Assembly: GCA_963718775.1 (NCBI GenBank)
Contig: OY970377.1
Span: 1,674,001-1,738,000 of the forward strand
DNA length: 64,000 nucleotides
Reading direction: 5' to 3'
From: VRUE01 sp963718775
GTDB taxonomy: Bacteria; Actinomycetota; Thermoleophilia; Solirubrobacterales; 70-9
The position numbers were made by a program, and so were the translations under genes. The stretch's first letter is position 1, and the number at the start of each line of letters is the position of its first letter. The notes beneath the pieces are model-generated. The model was not told the origin of the DNA and ran no database searches. It saw only the letters and a program-made list of their open reading frames with translations. Shown piece by piece: positions 1 to 7,944 of this stretch.

Positions 1-1
1 C

Positions 2-664
2 CGGGTGCGCAGCGAGGGCACCCGCAACCTCGTCGCTGCCGCCAGAGCCGCCGGCGCCCGCCGCCTGATTGCCGAGAGCGTCGCTTTCTTCTACGCGCCG
101 GAAGGCGACTGGGTGAAGGACGAGGCGGAGCCGCTCTTCCTCGGCGCGCCGCCGCCATTCGGCGAGGGCGCCGCGGCCCTGGCCGAGCTCGAGCGCGAGG
201 TGCTCGAGGCGGACGGCATCGAGGGGATCGTGCTGCGCTACGGCTGGCTGTACGGGCCCGGCACCTACTACGCCGCCGACGGCTCGCTGACCGAGGACGC
301 GCTGAAGCGCAAAGCCCCGATCGTCGGCAAGGGCACCGGCATGTTCTCCTTTGTCCAGGTCGAGGACGCCGCCACCGCGACCGTTGCGGCTCTCGACCAT
401 GGCGCCCCTGGCGCCTACAACGTCGTCGACGACGAGCCGGCGCCGATGCGCGAGTGGTCGCCGGCCTTCGCCGCGGCGGTTGGAGCCAAGAAGCCCTTCC
501 GCGTCCCTGTCTGGCTCGTGCGCCTCGCTGCCGGCAAGGGCGCTGCCGTGATGTCGACCGAGACGCGCGGCGCCTCCAACGCCAAGGCCAAGCGCGAGCT
601 CGGCTGGCAGCCGCGTTACCCGAGCTGGCGACAGGGCTTTGCCGACGCCGAGGCACGCGGCTAG
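2..664 (+). CDS. NAD-dependent epimerase/dehydratase family protein (5' truncated)
   Basis: The frame is open at the left edge, so only the C-terminal ~220 residues are present. An early EGTRNLVAAARAAG stretch matches the helix of extended short-chain dehydrogenases that precedes the active site. It is followed by the substrate-binding half, with RYGWLYGPGTYYA and the typical V(Q/E)D-A-A (FVQVEDAATATVAAL) and YNVVDDEP elements. The NAD-binding GxxGxxG end lies outside the window. Members act in the cytosol on nucleotide sugars or related carbonyl substrates; the substrate cannot be told here. The stop is 13 bases before the pyrE start, so the two may be co-transcribed. Confidence 0.85.
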   Translation, partial: RVRSEGTRNLVAAARAAGARRLIAESVAFFYAPEGDWVKDEAEPLFLGAPPPFGEGAAALAELEREVLEADGIEGIVLRYGWLYGPGTYYAADGSLTEDALKRKAPIVGKGTGMFSFVQVEDAATATVAALDHGAPGAYNVVDDEPAPMREWSPAFAAAVGAKKPFRVPVWLVRLAAGKGAAVMSTETRGASNAKAKRELGWQPRYPSWRQGFADAEARG

Positions 665-677
665 CGCCCTGCCTAGG

Positions 678-1256
678 ATGCGCGGCGTGCCCGACCTCGA
701 CGCCGCCAAGCGGACCCTGCTCGCCGAGCTGCGCGAGCACTCGCTGATCGTCGGCGAGGTGACGCTTTCGAGCGGCGCGACGGCGCAGTACTACGTCGAT
801 GCTCGCCGGGCGTTGCTGCGGCCGGCGGGGTTCCTTGCTGCCGGTGAGCTGATCGCCGCCGCCGCGGTTGAGCTGGGGGCAAGCGCGGTCGGGGGTCCAG
901 CGACCGCGGCGATCCCACCTTCGTGCGCGGCGCTCGCCGTGTCTGCGGGACAGAACCTGGTCGGCTTCTTCGTGCGCGGCGAGCGCAAGCAGCACGGCCT
1001 GCAGCGCTGGGTCGAGGGGCCGGTCGAGGCCGGCGCCCGCTGCCTCGTCGTCGAGGACACGGTCACCACCGGCGGCTCGACGGCGCGGGCAATCGAGCGG
1101 ATCCGCGAGCAGGACCTCGAGGTGGTCGGCGTCGTCGGCGTCGTCGACCGACTGGCCGGCGGGGGGGAGAAGATCGAAGCCGCAGCGGCCGGCGCTCCCT
1201 ACCGAGCCCTGGTCACGATCGACGAGATTTACCCCGACCGGCCCGACCGGGGTTGA
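678..1256 (+). CDS. pyrE: Orotate phosphoribosyltransferase
   Basis: Makes orotidine 5'-monophosphate from orotate and PRPP in cytosolic pyrimidine synthesis. The 192-residue length is normal for the family. The PRPP-binding signature is seen as CLVVEDTVTTGGST near residue 130, with VGGPATAAIPPSCA and FVRGERKQHG typical of the orotate/PRPP site upstream. I chose ATG 678 (MRGVPDLDAAK) over an in-frame upstream codon at 639, which would overlap the preceding gene; GTG 687 is also possible. The next gene starts 11 bases downstream, so pyrE and the YceH-family gene probably share a transcript. Confidence 0.92.
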   Translation: MRGVPDLDAAKRTLLAELREHSLIVGEVTLSSGATAQYYVDARRALLRPAGFLAAGELIAAAAVELGASAVGGPATAAIPPSCAALAVSAGQNLVGFFVRGERKQHGLQRWVEGPVEAGARCLVVEDTVTTGGSTARAIERIREQDLEVVGVVGVVDRLAGGGEKIEAAAAGAPYRALVTIDEIYPDRPDRG

Positions 1257-1266
1257 GCGAGGAGCG

Positions 1267-1938
1267 ATGGAGCCCGACGCCGTAGAGATCCGCGTGCTCG
1301 GCTGCCTGGTCGAGAAGCAGCGCACCACGCCGGATGCTTACCCGCTTTCTCTCAACTCGCTGCGACTCGCCTGCAACCAGGCGACCAACCGTGAGCCCGT
1401 GGTCGACTACGACGAGGCGACCGTGGTCGAGGCACTGCGCCGCCTCGCCCTGCGCGGCTGGACCCGCCTCGCCAGCGGCGCTGGCAGTCGGGCTCGCAAG
1501 TACCGCCACCTGCTGGGCGACGCCTTTGGCCTCGACGACGCCGAGGTCTCGCTGCTCGCCGTGCTGATGCTGCGTGGCCCGCAGACTCCGGGCGAGCTGA
1601 AGCAACGCTGCGATCGGCTCCATCACTTCGACGATCTCGCCGCCGTCCACGACGCTCTCGATCGCCTCGTCGAGCGCGGCCAGGTCGCCCGCCACGAGCG
1701 CCGGCCCGGCCAGAAGGAGGATCGCTACGAGCAGTTGCTCGGGGGCGGTGTTGTCGAGACCCCGCAGGCAACTGCCGACCCGGTTCCCGGTGAGCCGGCA
1801 TCGGACTCGACGGGCATGGGCGAGAGCAAACCGGCGGGGGTATTGACTCCCGCCGAGGACCGTCTCACCCGCCTCGAGCGCGAAGTGGCCGAGCTCCGTT
1901 CTGAGCTCGCTGCCCTGCGCGCCGATCTGGGCGACTGA
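1267..1938 (+). CDS. YceH-family protein (DUF480, winged helix)
   Basis: A 223-residue protein starting at ATG 1267 behind a GAGCGAGGAG ribosome-binding site. The opening VEIRVLGCLVEKQRTTPD followed by YPLSLNSLRLACNQ is the hallmark of the YceH/DUF480 family, which folds as tandem winged helices. The middle (LSLLAVLMLRGPQTPGELKQR) matches the second winged helix. The C-terminal ~25 residues (LTRLEREVAELRSELAALRA) form a short coiled coil, as in other members. Function is unsettled in the family; DNA binding is inferred from the fold only. It follows pyrE by 11 bases. Confidence 0.88.
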   Translation: MEPDAVEIRVLGCLVEKQRTTPDAYPLSLNSLRLACNQATNREPVVDYDEATVVEALRRLALRGWTRLASGAGSRARKYRHLLGDAFGLDDAEVSLLAVLMLRGPQTPGELKQRCDRLHHFDDLAAVHDALDRLVERGQVARHERRPGQKEDRYEQLLGGGVVETPQATADPVPGEPASDSTGMGESKPAGVLTPAEDRLTRLEREVAELRSELAALRADLGD

Positions 1939-2024
1939 GCCCGACCTCACCTCGCTGCTGTGCCCGTTTCACGGGCACTTCTGCCTGCTTTGAGACAGTC
2001 TCCTTTCTCATAAAAACTTCTCTC

Positions 2025-2053
2025 TTGACTTTATGAAAGTCTCCGTTTACAGT
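2025..2053 (+). promoter_or_regulatory. Candidate sigma70-type promoter of the collagen-like gene
   Basis: TTGACT (2025-2030), a 17-base spacer, then TACAGT (2048-2053). It sits in a locally AT-rich patch in otherwise GC-rich DNA, about 125 bases before the start codon at 2178. A good SD (CAAGGAGAG) lies just before that ATG. The long leader contains a GCCGCT/AGCGGC hairpin. Confidence 0.5.
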
Positions 2054-2177
2054 CCTTTCCGTCGTCTTTGAAAGGCGGCCCAGGGAAACGAGCACCACAG
2101 GGACAAACCGAGCCTCGAGGAAGCCGCTAAGGGAAGCGGCGGGCAGAGGGGCTCACGGGACAAGGAGAGAGATCTAG

Positions 2178-3074
2178 ATGTTCTCGCCACTACGCAACCG
2201 CCTCGGCATTCCCGGAGTCATCTCGGTGATCGCGCTGGTCTTCGCAATGCTCGGCGGCGCCTACGCCGCCAACAGCTCTTCAGATAACGGCAAGGCCACC
2301 GCCTCGGCCAAGGCCAAGAAGGGGCCACGCGGTCCGAAAGGCGCGACCGGGCCGGCTGGTCCGGCGGGTCCGCAGGGTCCCGCCGGCGCCAAAGGTGACA
2401 GCGGCGCAGCCGGCGCCAACGGCACGAACGGGACCAACGGCTCCCCTGGTGCCCCGGGCCAGAGCGTGACCACGGCAACCGAGCCGCCGGAAGCCAACTG
2501 CGGTGAACAGGAAGGCGTGAAACTCACCTCGGTCAGCGGCACGAAATACGTCTGCAACGGCGCCAACGGAGCCAAGGGCGACCCAGGCGACCCGTGGACT
2601 GCGGGCGGAACGCTGCCCAGCGGCAAGACCGAGACGGGCAGCTGGGCTTTCGGGCTTGTGCCCGGCGCTGCGGTGCCCTCCAGCATCAACGTGGCGATCT
2701 CATTCCCGATCCGTCTGCCGGCGGCAATCGGGCCCGGCCATACGCACTACATCAACGCGGCTGGGCAAGAAGTCGTTCTTGGTTTCAACGAAGAAACCGA
2801 AGAAGAAGAACTCGAACTAGTGACTCCGACGGCTTGTGGAAGCGCCATCGGTGTTGGGGTCAACTCCGAAAATCCACAGGCCAAGCCAGGTGAGCTGTGC
2901 GTCTATGAGGCGACTATGGGCAATGCCACCTTGTTCAGCAACTTCAGCATCACCAAAATCGGCAACAGTGTTGCCACTGCGTGGGGAGCCTCCTCTGCCG
3001 GCGCTCTGCTGCGATTTGTCCAGATCGGAGCAAGCGCCCAGGGCTTCGGCACTTGGGCGGTGACGGCTCCCTAG
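2178..3074 (+). CDS. Exported collagen-like repeat protein
   Basis: 298 residues. The N-terminus (MFSPLRNRLG, then a hydrophobic VISVIALVFAMLGGAYA core) is a signal peptide or membrane anchor ending near residue 31. A low-complexity Ala/Lys spacer leads to about 15 uninterrupted Gly-X-Y triplets from residue 49 to about 93 (GPRGPKGATGPAGPAGPQGP onward), followed by a second short stretch near residue 130 (GANGAKGDPGDPW). The ~160-residue C-terminal domain has two or three cysteines and no family I recognise; it probably acts as a trimer-nucleating or binding head, as in other bacterial collagen-like proteins. Strong SD AAGGAGAG. It opens a run of exported proteins extending to 14.6 kb. Confidence 0.85.
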   Translation: MFSPLRNRLGIPGVISVIALVFAMLGGAYAANSSSDNGKATASAKAKKGPRGPKGATGPAGPAGPQGPAGAKGDSGAAGANGTNGTNGSPGAPGQSVTTATEPPEANCGEQEGVKLTSVSGTKYVCNGANGAKGDPGDPWTAGGTLPSGKTETGSWAFGLVPGAAVPSSINVAISFPIRLPAAIGPGHTHYINAAGQEVVLGFNEETEEEELELVTPTACGSAIGVGVNSENPQAKPGELCVYEATMGNATLFSNFSITKIGNSVATAWGASSAGALLRFVQIGASAQGFGTWAVTAP

Positions 3075-3082
3075 CTACATCT

Positions 3083-3131
3083 GGGGCGGCGCCCGCACGG
3101 CGCGTTAGTGGTGCCGTGTGGGGTCGCCCTT
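3083..3131 (+). terminator. Stem-loop after the collagen-like gene
   Basis: Directly after the stop codon, GGGCGGCGCCC and CACGGC pair imperfectly with GCCGTG and GGGTCGCCC further on, giving a long bulged hairpin. There is no U-tract, so termination is a guess; it may also be a leader structure for the next gene. Confidence 0.3.
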
Positions 3132-3201
3132 GATCAACCGACTCGTCGCGACAAACCCGACCACCGCTCAACCAACACTCAGAGGACAAGGAGAGGATCA
3201 A

Positions 3202-6200
3202 GTGACTGGCCACCCGAGCAGATTCCGCTTTGGTTCGGCGCGCGATGACGTGAGGGGAATCCGGCAACCCGCTCGGCTCCTCGGCTTGGCTTTCGCCACG
3301 ATGGCCCTCGCGCTCCTAGTCGTCGCTCCCGCTGCCTTTGCCTCTAAACAGGTCGTCGACGTCTTCGGCAGCGCCGGCAGCCTCGGCGGTCAGTTCGCCA
3401 ACAAGGTCTCGGGAGTGGCCGTCAACAGCAGTGGCGCCGGTCCCGCCAATGCGGGCGACCTCTATGTCCTCGATCCGGGCGGGGACAACGGACTCGGCAA
3501 AGTCGTAAAGCACGACCGCCTCGAGCGCTTCGGCCGTGACGACAACGGCACGCCTGCCGACCCTGCCGATGACACTTACTTCTTCATCAGCGCCTGGGGG
3601 GCCGATGTGGACTCCACGCCAACTGGCGGCGCCGATTACGAGATCTGCACAGTCGCCGCCGACTGCAAGCCCGCCGTCGCCTCCGGCGGCAACGGCACAC
3701 AGGCCGGTAACGGCGCTCTCGACGATGCCCACTCGGTCGCCGTCGACCAGGACACCGGCGATGTCTACGTCTCGGATCGCGGCAACAGCCGCGTCAACGT
3801 GTACGCGGGGGACGGCGCCTTCCTGCGCTCCTTCGGCTATGACGTGGTCGAATCGGGCCCCGATCAGGTCACCGGCCCCGATGAGCACCAGAAACTAACG
3901 GTGAAAGCCAGCGGCGGCCGCTTCTCACTGCTTTTCGAGGGCGAGACGACCGGCGCAACCGGGATGGGAAAGCTGGCTACGGGCTCGAAAGTCATCCGCG
4001 ACGTCGAAACCACCCACGGCACCCTCGCCGTCGGCCAGGTGATCTCGATGACCAAAGGGGGAGCATTCCCACCAGGCACGGTGATCACGGTTGTGGACAC
4101 CAATCAGCTGACTGTCTCCAAAGCGGCAACGAGTGCCGACAACGGCCCGGGAGAATTCGTTGCCCACGACCTCCCCTACAACGCCACCCCCGCGGAAATC
4201 CAAACCGCGCTCAACGACCTGCCGACGATCGGCGGCGCTGGTGGCTCGGTAACCGTCACCGGCGGTCCCGGCGACGAAGCCGGCACGGCCCCTTACACGA
4301 TCGCTTTCGGCGGCACGCTCGGCGGTCGGGGCGTTCCCTCGCTGACATCGAGCACCGCGGACCTCTCGACCTCGAGCGGCCCCCCCTCGGCGACAATCGA
4401 GACGCCGATTCCCGGTGGCGCCTACGAGGTCTGCGAGGCCGGCGCTGACATCTGTCGAGCCGGGTCGAGGGGCGTGGGCGCCGGTGCGCTTGGCGAGCCG
4501 GTGGGGGCAGAAGGTCCACCCTTCGGCATCGCGGTCAGCCCGCCCGACGGCAATCCAGCCAGCGGCACAGTCTTCCTCGCCGACGGGCCCAATCGGCGAG
4601 TCGACACCTTCGGCCTCGATGGCTCCTCGCCGTCTTCCTTTGGCTCCGGGGCTGTCTTCGACGAAGGAAGACCGAACGTGATCGCCGTCGATTCCCGCGG
4701 CATCGTCTATGCCTCGAACCAGAGAAACGTTAGCGAGATCGAGCGCTATGACACCGAAAATGCCAACGGCGACGGCGTCGGCTTTCTCGACCCGATCCCG
4801 GCTGGCGTCAACGAGGTCCAGGAGGTCACAGTCGCGGCGACGGCGGGCACCTTTCGGCTCAGCTTCGAAGGCCAGAGCACGGGTGATCTGCCATTTGACG
4901 CTCAACCCTTCGAGATTCGTGAAGCCCTATCCGCCCTGCCTTCGTTGGAACTCGCCGGTTTCGACTGTTGCGACCCTAGAGGTCCGGGCGACGCCACCGG
5001 CTCCAAACCCTACGGGATCGCCTTCGTAGGGAAATTCAGCGCTCGCAATGTCGAGCAGCTCACCGTCTCCAACGGGACGATTCCGCTCAGCGGTGGTGCC
5101 GGGGCGAGCGTCGCGACGACCACTGAAAGCCAGCCCGGTCTGCTCCCCGGCGGAGTTCTCCAAGAAGAATTGGAGCTGACATCGGGCCTTGTTGTTGACC
5201 CGGATTCGGATGGTCCCGGACCCGACGCAGATGCTCTCTACGTTAACCGTCTGGGTTTGGTGCAGCAGTTCGGCCCTGTAAATGCTCCTGGCCTCACCGC
5301 GCCGCCGACTGGCGAGGACGACCGGCACGCGACCGCACTGGGAGCGTTCGGCTCCATCGGCGACATGGCCATCGATGAGGCCAGTAACCGGCTCTACGTC
5401 CCTACAGGGACGAACGTCAGCGTCCTCGGTGAGGCCGGCCCACCGCCCACCGCCACACTCGACTCGCTCTCGGACGGGACCTCCCACAGCGTCATCGCCC
5501 ACGCGACGATCGACCCCAACGGCCCGCCGGACACCAGCTACCGCTTCGAGTACTCCACCGATGGGGTCAACTGGGGGCAGACGCCGACCAAAGTCCTCGG
5601 TCACCAGGAAGACCCTCAGTCAGTCGACGAGCTGATCAACCCACCGCCGGCAGGCCTTTTGCCCAACACCTCCTACCAGGTGCGCTTGGTGTTCGTGCGC
5701 AAATTCGCCTCCGCGATCACAACCGGATCGCTCTCCTTCAGCACCGATCCCGCCAAGCCGCTCGTCGAGACCAACGGCACCTCGGTGCGCACCACGACGA
5801 CCGCTCAGTTGCAGGGCCGCGTCGATCCCAACGGCTCGGCTGCCACCTACCACTTCGAGTACGGCAACCAGGGGCCCTGCGACGCCAATCCCTGCGCCTC
5901 CACTCCCGAGAGGCCAGCTGGCTCGGGAACGGTCCTCCAGCTGGCCGCAGAGGGGATCGAAGGACTAGAGCCCAACACCACTTACCACTACCGCCTCGTC
6001 GCCGACAACGGCACTGCCGGCTCCGCGACGGCCGGTGAAGACAGAACGGTCAGCACCCGCGCCTCTGACGCGCCACTCACCCACGGCCACTTCCCCGGTC
6101 CCCCGGGATCGGATCGTGCCTGGGAGCTCGTCAGCGTGCCGGACTCCGGCGGCAACCCGGTGGCCCAGCCGCTTGGCTTCTCCGATGACGGCAACCACGC

Positions 6201-7944
6201 CGCCTACCAGGTCGCCGGTGGGACGCCGATCTCAGAAGCTGGCAGCCTCTTCGGCCTCTACTACTCAGAACGCACGCCGACGGGCTGGAAGAGCAGCCTG
6301 ATCAGCCCCAAACGCGACCTGCTGGTCGGCCCCAGCTGGTACGGCCTCTACGGCAACTTCGCCGACTTCTCAAGCCTGGTCTCCATCAATGGCGGGAATC
6401 TGGCCACCGGCGAGCTTGCCCTCTGGCATCTCAACGCGAGTGGCCAGGCGACAGAGCTCTTCAATCCCCTCGAGCCGCAGGAATTCGCGACCGAAAGGGC
6501 GGAGGGCGCCTACGCTGTCTCCGCCGACGCCAGTCGCACGATCATGGTGGCAAAGGGCGGCACGCTCGATCCCGCCTATCCTGCCGCAGCCGCGAGCAAG
6601 AACCTCTACGACATCAGCTCAGGCTCGCCTCAGCTGGCCAGCCTCTTGCCCGGTAGCGCCGTTTCTCCTTGCGGCGTTGATCTCAAAAACACGCTGGCAG
6701 TTGGCTCGATCGAGGGCCAATCGACCCACTGGCTATCCGCCGACGGCTCGCATCTTTTCTTCCCCAGTTGCGGTGTCCTCTACGTCCGCGACCTAGAAGC
6801 CGATGAGACCAAACCGATCGGCCCCGGCGCCTTGCTCAAATCGACCCCCGGCGCCGCCTTCTTCCTCAGCACCGAGAGCCTCGACCCCGATGACGGCGGC
6901 GGCAACGACGTCTACCGCTACGACGTCGGGAGCGGCATTGTCGAGTGTCTCACCTGCGTAGCTCCCGGTCTCAATGCCAACGTTGACGGCAACGGCCCAG
7001 ATCAGGTCACCGTCTCCGACGATGGCTCACGCGTCTACTTCTCGACCAGTACTCGTTTGCTCGCCGGCGCCCCCGCTGGTTCTTCCAGCACCTACAGCCT
7101 CGACGTCGCTACGGACAAGCTCAGCTACGTCGCACCCGGGGTGAATCCCAGCTACGTCGACGCCGAATCGGCCTTCTCGTCCACCGGGCGCTTCTTCGCG
7201 TTCGCCTCCTCGAGACCCGACCTCAACCCGCTCGGCGGGGCGCTCACCAACGGCGGCACGACCCAGTACTACCTCTATGACGACGCGCAGCGCTCTCTCA
7301 CCTGCGTCACCTGTCCGGCAGATGGCTCTGCGCCGCTTGGCGGACCGCAGGGCGGCCTGCTGTCCCCATACCTCAAGTCCCAGTCAAACCTCACCCCGCT
7401 GGCCGACGACGGCACCTTCGCCTTCGCGACGACGACGCCGCTGGTCGGTGCCGATCAGAACACCCCCGGTGTCGGGCAGAACCCACAGGCGGGCACCGAT
7501 GTCTATGAGTGGCGCGACGGCCGCCAACTGCTCGTCTCCGATGGGCTCAACAACTGGAGCGGCGGCATCGTCCCCGACGTGGTGGGAGTCAGCCCGTCGG
7601 GTCACGACGTCTACTTTGCCGCCTCTACCCAGTACACGCCTGATGCCCTCGACGCCTTCCGCCGCTTCTATGACGCCCGCATCGGCGGCGGCATCAGCTT
7701 CCCACCGCCGCCCAAGCCCTGCCCGCTCGAGGTTTGCCAGGGCACGCCGAAGGGAGCGCCCGAAGAACAGGCGCCCGGCACCGGCACCTTCGTCGGCCCG
7801 GGCAACGTCGCCGGCACACCGCCCGCCCGCTGCCGCAAGGGCAAGGTGCGCCGCAAGGGGCGCTGCGTGGCCAAGAAATCCCAACGGGCCAAAAAGCACG
7901 CCCAGAGCAAACGAGCCAACCACGACCGGAGGAACGCACGATGA
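3202..7944 (+). CDS. Large exported NHL/FN3-like surface protein
   Basis: About 1580 residues. I start it at GTG 3202 because AAGGAGAGG sits 6-7 bases upstream and a proper signal peptide follows (LGLAFATMALALLVVAPAAFA); the open frame reaches GTG 3118 without an SD. The N-terminal third shows NHL/beta-propeller blades (AVDQDTGDVYVSDRGNSRVNVY; IAVDSRGIVYASN), interrupted twice by a ~100-residue domain of the LPYNATPAEIQTAL type. Next come two fibronectin-III-like modules (YRFEYSTDGVNWG; YHFEYGN..TTYHYRLVADNG), then a TolB-like propeller with repeated DDGSRVYFST-type blades. The C-terminus is a basic tail with CRKGKVRRKGRCV. It probably works at the cell surface; no catalytic residues are evident. 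The stop overlaps the next ATG (ATGA). Confidence 0.8.
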   Translation: MTGHPSRFRFGSARDDVRGIRQPARLLGLAFATMALALLVVAPAAFASKQVVDVFGSAGSLGGQFANKVSGVAVNSSGAGPANAGDLYVLDPGGDNGLGKVVKHDRLERFGRDDNGTPADPADDTYFFISAWGADVDSTPTGGADYEICTVAADCKPAVASGGNGTQAGNGALDDAHSVAVDQDTGDVYVSDRGNSRVNVYAGDGAFLRSFGYDVVESGPDQVTGPDEHQKLTVKASGGRFSLLFEGETTGATGMGKLATGSKVIRDVETTHGTLAVGQVISMTKGGAFPPGTVITVVDTNQLTVSKAATSADNGPGEFVAHDLPYNATPAEIQTALNDLPTIGGAGGSVTVTGGPGDEAGTAPYTIAFGGTLGGRGVPSLTSSTADLSTSSGPPSATIETPIPGGAYEVCEAGADICRAGSRGVGAGALGEPVGAEGPPFGIAVSPPDGNPASGTVFLADGPNRRVDTFGLDGSSPSSFGSGAVFDEGRPNVIAVDSRGIVYASNQRNVSEIERYDTENANGDGVGFLDPIPAGVNEVQEVTVAATAGTFRLSFEGQSTGDLPFDAQPFEIREALSALPSLELAGFDCCDPRGPGDATGSKPYGIAFVGKFSARNVEQLTVSNGTIPLSGGAGASVATTTESQPGLLPGGVLQEELELTSGLVVDPDSDGPGPDADALYVNRLGLVQQFGPVNAPGLTAPPTGEDDRHATALGAFGSIGDMAIDEASNRLYVPTGTNVSVLGEAGPPPTATLDSLSDGTSHSVIAHATIDPNGPPDTSYRFEYSTDGVNWGQTPTKVLGHQEDPQSVDELINPPPAGLLPNTSYQVRLVFVRKFASAITTGSLSFSTDPAKPLVETNGTSVRTTTTAQLQGRVDPNGSAATYHFEYGNQGPCDANPCASTPERPAGSGTVLQLAAEGIEGLEPNTTYHYRLVADNGTAGSATAGEDRTVSTRASDAPLTHGHFPGPPGSDRAWELVSVPDSGGNPVAQPLGFSDDGNHAAYQVAGGTPISEAGSLFGLYYSERTPTGWKSSLISPKRDLLVGPSWYGLYGNFADFSSLVSINGGNLATGELALWHLNASGQATELFNPLEPQEFATERAEGAYAVSADASRTIMVAKGGTLDPAYPAAAASKNLYDISSGSPQLASLLPGSAVSPCGVDLKNTLAVGSIEGQSTHWLSADGSHLFFPSCGVLYVRDLEADETKPIGPGALLKSTPGAAFFLSTESLDPDDGGGNDVYRYDVGSGIVECLTCVAPGLNANVDGNGPDQVTVSDDGSRVYFSTSTRLLAGAPAGSSSTYSLDVATDKLSYVAPGVNPSYVDAESAFSSTGRFFAFASSRPDLNPLGGALTNGGTTQYYLYDDAQRSLTCVTCPADGSAPLGGPQGGLLSPYLKSQSNLTPLADDGTFAFATTTPLVGADQNTPGVGQNPQAGTDVYEWRDGRQLLVSDGLNNWSGGIVPDVVGVSPSGHDVYFAASTQYTPDALDAFRRFYDARIGGGISFPPPPKPCPLEVCQGTPKGAPEEQAPGTGTFVGPGNVAGTPPARCRKGKVRRKGRCVAKKSQRAKKHAQSKRANHDRRNAR

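Noticed and set aside
868..1266. Long N-terminal extension of the YceH-family gene
   Set aside because: It is a shadow of pyrE in another frame; the ATG at 1267 has an SD and starts the conserved domain.
2280..2470. Collagen triplets considered as simple GC-rich tandem-repeat noise
   Set aside because: Gly is strictly every third residue for ~15 units with varied codons and a signal peptide upstream, so the coding signal is real.
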